Positions 1 to 10,806 of a stretch of DNA of 64,000 bases are shown one piece after another (position 1 is the stretch's first letter; each line of letters begins with the position of its first letter). The notes beneath the pieces were generated by a model, which saw only the letters and a list, made by a program, of their open reading frames with translations, was not told the DNA's origin and made no database searches. A program made the translations under genes and the position numbers. The stretch comes from Drosophila persimilis (taxonomy: Eukaryota; Arthropoda; Insecta; Diptera; Drosophilidae), in the NCBI RefSeq assembly GCF_003286085.1, contig NW_020825330.1, positions 682,001 through 746,000 of the forward strand, in the 5' to 3' direction.

Positions 1-437
1 ATCCATCATGTTATTGAAGTATCGACAAGTTTCTGGCATCTTGCCAATGTTTTATCGCAAAATCAAAGACTTTCTGAAGTATCGATTACTTTCACATGAT
101 TTTATCGATAAATTTGTTGGATTTTTTCATAATTTTTGGGGTATATTTTTGCAGTGAGAACCTTTCCTTTGTGTTAGGATTGCTGTACGATAGATTATCA
201 GATAAAATATTATTTATTTTAGACAAGAATTACTGTTCTCCGTGTACTGCTGCTACTGCTGCTTGAGGTAGAGATGGGGGGGCATCATCGCGGAAGCAGA
301 AGCAGCAAGAAGCCAACGACGTCAAATCCATGCCAAAAGCAGTAGAAGCAGCAGCGGCAGCCTCCGCTTCGCGATTCTCTGAGAGCCACTCGCCCGGTCG
401 AGGCCCCTCCTCCCATACACATGCACGTACATACATA

Positions 438-461
438 TGTGTGTGTGTGTGTGTGTGTGTG
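438..461. repeat. (TG)n microsatellite
   Basis: Uninterrupted TG dinucleotide run of about 12 units. Confidence 0.95.
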
Positions 462-710
462 GGGTTCAACAACCTCCTACAGAGAAGCCACGGATTGGGA
501 TAGAAGCGAATGAGAAGAGAGGAATGATGGTAAAACAACAATACATTGCCCTATCCCCCTATCCACTATCCACAGCGCCCACTGCCACGCCCACACATCG
601 CATCGCAATAGTTCCTCCAATTATGCATAAATAAAGGGAAAATCGTAATAAACTTTGGACCAGAAGAGATCCCTGCCGTGATTAAACCATGCAGCAGGCA
701 TCCAGGCAGC

Positions 711-763
711 AGGCACCATGCACCAGGCACCATGCACCAGGCACCATGCACCAGGCACCAGGC
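711..763. repeat. GCACCAGGCACCAT minisatellite
   Basis: A 14-base unit made of GCACCAG plus GCACCAT is repeated head to tail about three to four times, ending in GGCACCAGG. Confidence 0.85.
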
Positions 764-1803
764 GGCATATATTTGACCCACTTCGGAAGCAATATGTCCA
801 TTAAGTGGGTGGTTCGTTGGTGGCGCCTCCCTGGGGAAGAGGCCCCAAACAACAGGCTATAGCCAACAATTGCAGGCGGAAGCAGAGCAGGGGATAGGGA
901 GAGGTTGGCCGGCGGCCGGCGACCGGCGACATTTGATAGCCAATTGTGGCCGGCAAAGTGCTTATAGAGTTCAATTAACTATAAATATAGCCACGGCCCA
1001 GGCACTGTCCTCCCCTCCCCATTTCGAACAGATCCCAGACAGAATTCAGAATTCAGAATTCAGATTGCAACGAATTGGATTGGATATGGATTGGGGATTG
1101 TTGAATGGATTCTAAATTCGAATTGGTCTACAAAAGATCCCCGAAGATAAAACAGAAGAGAAACCAGAAATGGACAAAGACTTCAGACAGACTATTGTTG
1201 CACTGCAATAATTATAGCTCTTTTCTTTTGGGGTATAGCCCCGAAAGAAGTTTCCCCGAGGGCGAGAGCACTACAACGCAATTTCCGACTATGAAATGGT
1301 ATATAGTATACCATATACATATGTAGTACATGCCCGTGCATACTGTTTATATTGTAGTGCACAAAGTGCGAATACACTGGCGAGTATAATATGTATGTAT
1401 ATGTAGCTACTGCACATGGTATATCTACTCTATTGTAATCACACGAGCACTCGTACGTTGCGCTCTCAGTAGGCAATCAACAAGCATCGTTACAGACTAT
1501 ATTCTATATTTAAGCATAATTTATAATCGAATGCAGAGGCACTTAGTATAAGAAGGAGCAATACTTCCATCTCCAGCCCGAAGGCGGCCCTGTTGCTCTG
1601 GCTATAACTATTAATTGTAATGCAATCAAGATATGCCTTAGACTACAATTTGTATAAATAAACATTTCCAACAATAGCGTCGATAGCGTTTCTTTTCCAC
1701 ATACCCCTCTTTTTGCTGGGATGACTTTTCCCTAAAGAGCGGGATATGTGAGCTTCTTATTCGCACACCAACACCACGAGGCAGAGTGGGTGAGACAGAG
1801 ACA

Positions 1804-1807
<4 letters not shown>

Positions 1808-1844
<37 letters not shown>
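1808..1844. repeat. (GA)n microsatellite
   Basis: Nearly pure GA run of about 18 units. On a fly X chromosome such tracts are potential GAGA-factor or CLAMP binding sites; here that is only a possibility. Confidence 0.95.
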
Positions 1845-1845
<1 letters not shown>

Positions 1846-2986
1846 TAGGCGCGTGGCTGGGGGTAGCCGGGCCATTTCAGGTAGCAATTTCAGTTCTTCC
1901 CTCTGGCTACTATAATGATCAGATCTGTTCCAGATTCGACAACCTGGTAGATATGGCCGTTCCCTATGATTCCGCTTTCTCGGTTTTCTTGTATCATGGG
2001 GGCGTGATTTTCGCCTTTTGTGGGGTGGTATGGTGCCAAAATGTTGAAGCAAACTTGATTCAGTAGGATATCACGGGAGCCGACACATTAAATCCTCTTC
2101 TCTTCTCTTGAGTATCGGGTATAACAACATTTACGTCGATATCTTTCCAGGGCCGCGTGACGCGCAAACAGGGTAATCTTTAAGTTATAATTTGTACTCC
2201 TTCCAGAATTCTACGACTATTACCATTAAGCTATATATTTTCAGTATATATATCAGTATATTTCATGGTACATATTTCTGGATTTCTGGATTTAAGGGTT
2301 TTTCTTTTTATTGTTTGGGGAAAAACACTCCATTTCCTTCCTAGTATTCTGCATTCTTCTGCATTTGGTCCCCTTTTATTCTTTCATTTTGGATAGGATA
2401 GGCCTAGAGCTCCAGGGCTCCTCTCGCTCTCGCTCTCTCTCTCCGTGTCGTTGAACCCTGTGTTCCAGTTTTGATTTTGGTTTGGTTCCGTTTCGGATCG
2501 CTGTTGGGTTGGTGGGTTGGTGGGTGGTTCGGGTGTTTTGTGGTTCTTCTGCTGTTTCTGATTGTTTGTTACTGGGTTGTTCTCTGGTGTTTCACTGTTG
2601 ATAAGAGTGCATTGGGCCTGACCCATTTTCACACACACACAAAAACACACACACACGAGTGTGTGTGCGGCTGCCTCCGCATGTGTGTTTTCGTTGCACA
2701 ACGCAGTTGTGTGTTCCATTCTCATTCTCATTCTCTTTTTATTTATTGTTACTTTTATTCGCCTTTTTTTGTTTTTAATGAAAGTTATTGTGGCTGCCAC
2801 TGCTGTTGCCGTTTCTGCCACTGCCACTGCTGCTATCTGCGGTGGCAGCCCTTGCGGCTTAATCAACGCAAATGAGGAAGAAAAGAAATGGGAAGAAACC
2901 TCAGGGCACAGCAACAGGCTGTACCACTGCCATGCCATGCCCCATGCTCCATGCCCCGTGCCTTCCCCGTGGTTCATTGTACTGTG

Positions 2987-3000
2987 CCCCCCCCCCCCCC
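2987..3000. repeat. Poly-C tract (14)
   Basis: Fourteen consecutive C residues. Confidence 0.95.
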
Positions 3001-3257
3001 ATCCCGTCCGTAAGGATACTATAATAAATTCAGGGCAAGCCCAAAAAGGGCAGCCAGCGAACAGAACCAGGATACAAATATTTCATAAGTTTTTGAGGCA
3101 GAGCCAGAGGGGAATCCCCCCACTCCCCCCTCTGCCCTGCCATTGCTTTATTTAGTGGAATACACACATACACACGACGCCGAATAAATTTATTTGTGTG
3201 CACACAAAGAGGGGCAGAGCCAGAGGCAGAGGCAGAGGCAGCGATGGCTGAAGTGTG

Positions 3258-3260
<3 letters not shown>

Positions 3261-3292
<32 letters not shown>
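3261..3292. repeat. (GCT)n trinucleotide repeat
   Basis: About ten GCT units outside any supported coding sequence. Confidence 0.95.
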
Positions 3293-3293
<1 letters not shown>

Positions 3294-5517
3294 CGAGTGT
3301 CTGCACTTTTTATGAGCAATTTGATTTATGCACTGAGCAAACAGACAGTGGGGCAGGCAGTCGTGTGGTGTGCTGTGGGGTGGGGGTGTCGGGTGCCATC
3401 CACAAAAGTTGGCAAATGTGCAACAATGAAAATGCAACAATTTGTAGTCTGTAATGTCAATTCAAGCGAAATCAATTGTGTTTTGTGCCATACCCATAAA
3501 CACACGCCACACACGGAAACAAGCGCAAATTGATGCAAATACAATGACGGGAATGGCGGGGCGAGGAGAGGGTCCCTGCCCCCCCTGGATGACACACAAC
3601 ATAATCAAGAAAGGGATATGCCAGTGAGAAAGATATAGTTAATTGAATATTCTATTCATGAGATACATTTCCATGCACGAGTGAAGATAAATACTCAGTC
3701 GAGAATGTGAGAGATACGAGCCTTAGTATGTACATATGTGTTTTCCTTCTTAAAGGTAAATCTCCCCCACATTCAGGTGGTCCGTGTAGAGAGGGTTTCC
3801 GTATTAATTTCCCGTTGGGTCACCCGAAAGAACGAACGTGGCAAAAGGCAGGGAAGGCAGTCCATCCGCATGGCAATCGTTTTCCACGGAACTTTGTAAT
3901 TGGAATCATTATTCGGAAAAACCTTATAACTCCCCCCCTTCCCTGCCTTCCGCTCCCGTCCCATTGTTGTACCTTTTGCAAAAATTTAAATGAATGAACA
4001 TTTTCGGGGCCAGAGATACAAGATGCAAATACAAACACAAGACTTCCACAGAACTAGGAAGGCAACAGTTTATGGGGTTTTTGCGCAAAAGCTGGCCGAG
4101 AGAGGGGAACACTTCAATGGAACAAAAATAAATGATCAGTGGGAAAAACATAAACAAAAGACAACCAGCCTCAGCATCAGAGCTTCCGATTCGTTTCGGG
4201 CAAAATGCAAATGGAAATGGAAAATCTAAGTAAATTTCCGCAGCAAAGAGAAAAAGAAAAACAATCACAGAAGCTGTACATAAGACTGTGAGATACCCTC
4301 TATTGCTCTCCTTCTTCTGGTTGGCATACATACTATGTACATACGTATGTACATGCATTTGTAGATGTGTATCTCTATAAAACAGAAAATCTTTCCAAAA
4401 TGTGCGAATATTGGAAACGTATCCCTCCATCTCCCCACCCCCTACACCCCCTACGGTTTACATATTTAAAGCAATTTTATTTGGGAGGGGAACGTATTTC
4501 CAACGAAGATTCATTCCGAATATTTTCATGCCCGCCCCCCTTCTCCATACCCTTTGGCGGGGCGATTAAACAAACAATGAACCCGCGCCAACAGCTGTCT
4601 GTGTGTTTTTGTGTTTTTCTGCCTGTTTACATGTTCGTGTTGTATGTGCAAGGGTGTGTGTGTGTGTGAGTGTGGGTGAGGGATTGGGCACAAAGATTTG
4701 TGCAACGGAATGGTAACACAATTGGCCAACATAGAGAGACAGACGGGCCAGAAGAAAGAGTAACAGCAGCAGCACACCACAAAAGGCATTTGGCAAAGGG
4801 AAAGCGTTTTTCCTGGGCCTCTGCCGCCTGTTGGCCGAAACTGGTTTCTGTGGCCCTTGCTTGCAACACACAGCCCCGGAAATCACTTTCCCTAATGAAG
4901 CGAGACCCGCGCACACTTACACAGGCACACACTCACGAAAAAACACACACACGGCAGCAGGGTTACAGTTACGATTATAAGCTGATAACAGTGTGCCACT
5001 GCCTCGATCGAAAGAGGAGAGGGGTGGGGTTACTGGGACTGGAACAGGAATGGGAATTGGAATTGCGGTGCATTGGAGTTCCAGAGTGTGGGAGGTATGG
5101 GATGCCTGGTTAGACAGGAGGCGGCACGTGTTGGCAAACATAAACAGGCACACACACACAAACGACCACGCACTCGAAGATGCAATAGCGGCACGAACAC
5201 ACACACACACACGCACGCACTCGCCTGCACCACTCTGACGAAATTTCCACACACACCCACACTCCTAAGCCCGCACACTCACGCACACAAATACCAGCAA
5301 AGAAATACAGGTTGAAAACACGCACGCAAAAAATTTCGGTGTAGTCTTTTCCTTCCTTTGTTGTTTTTTGTGTTCTGTTTGTGGCAACGCCTGCAAATCG
5401 CTTTGGAGCAGGCATATTTACCCCCGCAGTCACGCAGGCGAGTCACTTTATTTCAATTGTACCCTTTCGAAATGAATAACAATTTTAAATTTTAATTTTG
5501 TTTCGAGCAACACTTAC

Positions 5518-5547
5518 AAATTCTTGTTGTTCTGCCTCCGACGCCAT
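5518..5547 (-). CDS. First coding exon (10 codons) of an unidentified gene
   Basis: On the minus strand an ATG at 5547 opens the frame MASEAEQQEF and is followed at once by the donor GTAAGTGTT (5517-5509), leaving the frame in phase 0. The start context is good, with A at -3 and G at +4. About 215-285 bp upstream lies a compact housekeeping-type promoter (5762-5832) in the right place. I could not find the next exon between 1 and 5500, so the first intron is either longer than the available sequence or the second exon is too short to recognise. The ten residues are too few to name a family. The call rests on the combination of start context, perfect donor and upstream promoter motifs rather than on protein similarity; a chance match is possible. 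Confidence 0.5.
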
Positions 5548-5714
5548 TATTGATATATTGAATATTGATATATATGTTTGTGTGATATTATATTTGTTGG
5601 CGATATTCTTTTAGGCGAAAATATTTCTGCGGTATAATCATAACTTTTCGTAACTTAGAAAAAAATTCGCTTTATTTGTGTGTTGTTTCAACAACAACAA
5701 CACTGTTGTGTTGT

Positions 5715-5741
5715 CGTTGTTCGCGCCGTTTAACATTTACA
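5715..5741. repeat. 27-bp direct repeat, copy 1 (other copy 6214-6240)
   Basis: 26 of 27 bases match 6214-6240; both contain TTCGCGCCGTTT followed by ACATTTACA. The flanks do not align. Confidence 0.85.
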
Positions 5742-5761
5742 CCGCATACAGTGTGAGGATT

Positions 5762-5832
5762 TATCGATAAGATATACGGTCAGACCCTCAGAAATATACC
5801 GAAATACGTCACGATTTTCAAAATATACTGAC
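5762..5832 (-). promoter_or_regulatory. Housekeeping-type promoter: DRE plus two Motif 6 elements
   Basis: TATCGATA, the DREF binding consensus, is at 5762-5769. Two matches to the Drosophila core-promoter element Motif 6 (reverse-complement consensus AAAWATACYRAM) are at 5792-5803 and 5821-5832. DRE and Motif 6 typically occur together at broadly expressed, TATA-less fly promoters. They lie upstream of the minus-strand start codon at 5547. Confidence 0.6.
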
Positions 5833-6623
5833 GAATTATTTGTATTCAAGTTCCATAATATTCCATCCTTTTTGATATTCGGCTGAATATTACCAGCTAG
5901 CTAAGACCATGAGCTCAGAACTCATAGCTTTATCCGATTATTAAATCGGTTTCCTACAAGAATAGCTAAATTTAAGTTTGCATCTTGATTGCATTGCTTA
6001 TAAAATAAGGTTTAAGCAAAACCGGTCAACAGCAATTTCCACTAACTTCATTTCTTGACATGGTAACGCGCTAAGTACACTTTTGCTACATATTAACTAC
6101 ATTTTTAGGTAATTACCAAAAGCGACACCTTTGTGTACGTTTCAGTAATTTTTGCCCGTTTTTTCTTTCATATAAACCCCATGGAAGCGCCAGTGTGAAA
6201 AGCCTACGTCATCCGTTGTTCGCGCCGTTTTACATTTACATCCCACACCACCCCGACTACTTAATTTTGACTAGTTCTTGCAGTTGCAACCGAACATGTA
6301 CGAGCGCAGGGCATGTAAAGCCGGACCATAAAATACAATGGCAGACAAGGGCAACCTTAATATACCAAGATCGTTTTCGATTGTTTACTACATCGATATT
6401 CTCTGCAAAATTCTACTACCGGTGAACGTCACAAGCATATTTTAATCAGCTTTTATATTGTACGACCTTTAATTGACTAAAATCATATGAGAACCATTAC
6501 AGACCATTCATGATCGATTTATATACCATAGGTGAAAAGCTAAATTTTCAAAACAGAAGACACCGATAGTATCGGATGGTTGCAGTACAGTGTGACTGGC
6601 GCCAAATTCAAACGATATTTCTT
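5833..6623. other. Intergenic spacer between two minus-strand genes
   Basis: No gene seen. It carries the second copy of the 27-bp box and, at its right end near 6598, a palindromic GGCGCC followed by AAA, which is an E2F-like sequence. Confidence 0.5.
6214..6240. repeat. 27-bp direct repeat, copy 2 (other copy 5715-5741)
   Basis: Same box, 499 bp away from copy 1, with one substitution. Confidence 0.85.
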
Positions 6624-6639
6624 TTTAATATTTTTTAAT
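6624..6639 (-). terminator. Candidate poly(A) signals of the acyltransferase gene
   Basis: Two ATTAAA variants on the minus strand (TTTAAT at 6624-6629 and 6634-6639) lie about 75-90 bases past the stop codon at 6713. No canonical AATAAA is closer. ATTAAA is the commonest functional variant, so this is a plausible 3' end. Confidence 0.4.
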
Positions 6640-6712
6640 AAATAAAACTAACTAAATACAAGAAAAAAAATTGGTTCGTGTTTGCTGTTTCACTGTTCCC
6701 TGCTCAGGGGAT

Positions 6713-9700
6713 CTAAACCTTTGAAAGCTCCTCGGTGGTGCTTCCGGGCGAGGGCGTGATCTCTGCCTCAGTCTCCACTGTAGCAGGGCTTCCACTGACA
6801 GGGGCAGGAGCAGGGCCAGAGGCGGTAGGCGCGGCTTCCTTGACCTCCGGGGCGGCACTCTTGGCCAGATCGCCGGGCGAGGGCTTCTTGGGCGGCGCCT
6901 TGGAGCCACCAAAGATGGCCTTCTCGATGCCCAGGATGGGGGCCTCAAAGGCCAGCGTCGCGAATATGGAGGCCGTCAGGGTGATGCCAAAGTCATGCCA
7001 CCAGCGAAGAATCTGCAAGCGAGAGATTCGAAAGGGTAAAGAGGGAGAGCAGAGAGAGCCGAGAGAGAGAAACACTTACCGCATCGTAGTTAGAGAAATG
7101 GGTGTCGGTCTGGAGGCGGGCGGCATTCACCAGCTGGACGATGCGATGGATGACGTACATGCAGTAGGTGAGACGACTGAAGCCTGTGAAGAAGCTCCAC
7201 GAGAGGAAGTCGTTGATAAGGCCACCGTGTCCGTTGTAGCAGGCCCACACGATCCATCCGATGGACAGAGCCCAGGAGGAGCGGCTGAGCGGCTCGAAGA
7301 AGGCGCCCTCGATCAGCGGCGAGTTGGGTGTTCCGGGCAGAATGCGCCAGTAGGGACCCCACATATCCGCCAGCATGGTGCCGAAGGCCACCGTCCAGCC
7401 AATGACCACCCAGACCTTGGCCAGCGGGATCTGGCGGCCGCGGTTGCGGGTGAACAGGAAATAGCCGAAGATCACGCCAATCAGCCACGTGGGTATGCGC
7501 GTGTGGGTGGGATAGTATGTCATCTTCTGCCGCAGATCCACATGATCGTCCTGCACGCGGAACAGGGTGAAGTCCTCCAGCATGAAGGTGATAAAGGTTC
7601 CGGCAAGGCAGATCAGACCGAAGATCGAGATGGGTATTAGGGCCTTCTTGCCCCACTTCCACAGCGGAATGAGGAACAGGGGCGAGAGGAAGTACAGCTG
7701 CGTATCGACAGCCAGATACCAGGATTGTGACACGCACTAGAAATTCAGAGAGAGATTCAGACTTTCAGTTCCAGAGGTTCAGAGCTTCAGTTTCAGAGAT
7801 TGGACACGACACTCACAATGTGATAGGGGTAGGCATAGTTCTGGATATAGACGAGCGTCGCCCACCAGGAGTCCTCGCAGCGCTTGTCCTGGGTGCCCAG
7901 CTTGAACCACATGGGTCCCTCGCCGGAGTACTTGTACAGCGACATAATGTACAGCACCACAACGGCCACCACCGGTGTGAGCCGAATATACCGATGGAAG
8001 TACATCATCGGTATGTTCAGCTTGCCCTTCGTTCTCTCCAGCTCACGGAAGGCGCCCCAGCACATCAGCAGACCGGACATGAAGAAGAACGTGTCCACGC
8101 AAAGGGATCCGTTCTGGACGAGCATCGAGTAGGGGGTCTCCACCCACGTGTAGAATTTATTCCGATTGATGTGCGGCAGGTCGTAGAAAGTCATGTAGCC
8201 ATGCCCGAACACCACCCACATCATGCTGAAGCAACGAAGGCCGTTCAAACAGTGGATCACATTCGGATTGTTCACCTTCTTCACCGTGAAGATCTTCGGG
8301 GCATTGTGCAGCACAGAGAAGGCGATCAGAAGTGGCCTCTTGGGAGCTACACAACAACAATAAAATCAAAACAAAACAACAAAAAACAAGGTCATTCATA
8401 AGCACGAGAATTCTCTAGAGTATGATTTGGATGATTGCCTTACCCTTTTTGCGGGTCTGTATATAGTCGTAGACACTGCTGGCAATCATAAAGAACACAA
8501 TTGTCGAGAAGAAGATGCTGTCGAAAGGAATGAAGGATAAATATACAATACACAATCAATTCCACTCCATTGATTGATTTAATTAATTAGAAAAGCTACT
8601 CTACTCTAAGGTAGACTCTTATCACAGTCCAAGAACGGTACTTCAATTCTCTTTGTTATCTTATCTGGGAATGGGCCTATTGTTCTCAATTTTCAGTTCC
8701 ACTTTTGATTTGGCATTTTGCCAAAACTTCCTGATTCCGGATTACCTATTCAACATCTGTTCCACAGAGAAATCTCTCTATCGCAACAACGGTGGCCCTT
8801 CGGCTTTGCATAATAATAATACTTTATCTCACCATTCCCTCCCATCTAAATCTATAAAATCACAGAGAAATCTCTCTTCTCCCTTCTGTTCTATTGTCCC
8901 ATCTAAAAATCTATCACTTACATGGCAAATATATCAATGCCTCGCAGTGTGATGGGGGCATCGTATTTGCATCGGGTCTGGGTGACCATATCGACATCCA
9001 TAGCGACGACATCGCCGCCATAGAAGTGGCTGATCACATCCTTGAGCAGGGCATCCGTCTTCTTGGGTTTGCAGGTGCTGGGAATGCAGATGCCGAGCTC
9101 GAAGATCTCGGGATCGGTCTGCTTGTAGCTGATGCGCGATGATTGGAACTCTTCGCCTCGTTTCTTGACATCCTTGTAGAACATGGTGATGTTCAGGGTC
9201 GCCAGGCAGTACTGCCCGCGGATCTCGTCCCCGTAGGTGTTGGTGGCGGCTACGCACTCCTCGTACTGCCCCATGCTGATCGTGTGGCCCCAGAACAGGC
9301 CCATGGGCAGGCGGCCCCAAGTGTCAGGAACTGCAAAGAGAAACAGAACAGAGGGTGAGTCGTCATCGTCTCCATGCTTAATCTCACCACCCCACACAAA
9401 AGACCATGGACAAATCTGGACTATATCGCCATGCTTATCGATATCGATGCAGGCGGGGCCATTGGGGATTTGCAGCGATAGCCAGGAGCGAGATTAGGTT
9501 CTGGTTTTTCCCAAAACTTCCACGATTATATTGTGCAATTAACCAGAAGGTGCCTCCTCCGGTGTTTTCTTGCATAACGTTCACTGATTTATTGACCCCA
9601 TAAAATGCACTCTTTGGTACAATTACTGGACGGCGGGGTACTCTATCGATATAGAAAATGAAATACGATCGAATCGAATCGAATGATTGCAAAATGCATG

Positions 9701-10685
9701 CAAATGGAAACCATTTAGAAAAGGACTTATTTTCTGTTTTTCGAGATCTTTATCGTAATCCCATCCCGAATGCCATTAGCCAGATCTTATCGCCGGAAAT
9801 TGCCACCCAAAGAATGGGGACAATCAAATTTTGATTTGTTATGCGATGATTAAGGGTAGTATAACAATTGAATTTACAGCCCATCGTAAAAGCGAAAACG
9901 AAAGAGCTGGAAAGAACCCATTAAAATGGGTAATAAACGTGGGATAAAAAGGAGAGAACAGAGTTTGCTCTTCATTGAAATCTTATTAGGGATACATGAA
10001 ATATGAGATTTGGAAGACTCAGGAGTAACAGCAAGCCGTAGCCTAGGGGGAAACGCGAACTGAGGGGCGATAGCATGCAGGAAAGAATATAGATATAGGA
10101 CATCCATTTGATGAAGCTCCAAATGTCAGACAATTGTTATCATTGAAATTATTATCTACGAACTACGGAAAACGATCAATGAGTAATACGAAGAGGAAGA
10201 TCGATTTTCAGTGAGAGAATTGAGAGAAATCGCGGTCTGCGCGGTCTGCCTAGAGCAAGGCATGCATCTTTATACGTTGGATACTGCTGTCCATTCACTT
10301 TGCGTATGTCTTGAAATGACAAAACACAAAACACAAAACACAAATCACACATCACACATCACATTTCCAGCTTACATTCGAGGGCCCATTCCTCGGTGTT
10401 GGCGATGGCGTCCCGGATGCGGATCAAATCTCGGTCGCACAGATCGTCGTCGTACACGGGATGATCCTCCTCATCATCGCCATCGCGTTGGCTGCGCGAC
10501 ACTTGGCTGGTGGTGGCATTGGCAAGGATGGCCCGGTCGGCGGCCAGAGCGAAGAACTTGTGGGCCATGCTGCCCTCCATTGGCGTGGAGTAGCCGCTGA
10601 GGAGGTCGTTGTTCGAAGGTTCAGCGGATACCGCCGCTATCAGGAGCAGCGGCAGCGCTGCTGCCAGGACATGGAGACGTCCCAT
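6713..10685 (-). CDS. NRF-6 type membrane O-acyltransferase, six exons, 759 aa
   Basis: Exons on the minus strand: 10685-10376, 9330-8922, 8517-8444, 8346-7817, 7736-7080 and 7012-6713. All introns are GT-AG with matching phase, and the CDS is 2280 nt. Residues 1-21 form a signal peptide (leucine/alanine core ending VSA). Residues about 80-230 are the cysteine-bearing NRF domain (DRDLIRIRDAI, then MGQYEECV, then GICIPSTCK). From about 240 to 690 follow the hydrophobic segments of an acyltransferase-3 domain, starting with FFSTIVFFMIASSVYDYI; LNGLRCFSMMWVVFGH carries the likely catalytic His313. The last ~60 residues are rich in P, A, E and S. The family is named after C. elegans nose-resistant-to-fluoxetine proteins, which act in transport or modification of lipids in epithelia; the substrate in flies is mostly unknown. 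I do not recognise which fly family member this is. Family assignment is firm, function inferred. Confidence 0.9.
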
Positions 10686-10769
10686 AATCCTGCGGGAGTG
10701 TGTGGATCCTGTTTGCGATCTCGTGGAACTGCTGCTCGTACGCGCGCGCAGCGTTGCGGAAGGATGGAG

Positions 10770-10806
10770 AACTGAGTGGCGATCGGCGGGATCGGTGACT
10801 TTTATA
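10770..10806 (-). promoter_or_regulatory. TATA/Inr core promoter of the acyltransferase gene
   Basis: On the minus strand TATAAAAG (10806-10799) is followed by the initiator TCAGTT (10775-10770). The predicted +1 A at 10773 lies 33 bases from the first T of the TATA box, and the 5' leader to the ATG at 10685 would be 87 nt. This is a focused promoter, as expected for a tissue-restricted gene. Confidence 0.75.

Larger units (their letters stand above)
1..5517. other. Probable first intron of a minus-strand gene; no exon seen
   Basis: No open frame here has convincing coding character; the longer ones follow CA, GA or CTG repeats. A perfect splice donor on the minus strand at 5512-5517 implies that at least the right-hand part is intron of a gene whose later exons lie to the left, probably outside the window. 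The left end holds a DRE-like TATCGATA at 103-110. Microsatellites are frequent (TG 438-461, GA 1808-1844, CA 2630-2670, poly-C 2987-3000, GCT 3261-3292, CA-rich 4910-5310). Confidence 0.45.

Noticed and set aside
4526..5433. Overlapping frames on both strands between 4.5 and 5.4 kb
   Set aside because: They are produced by CA/TG repeats (HTHTH and VCVCV peptides) and have no coding signature.
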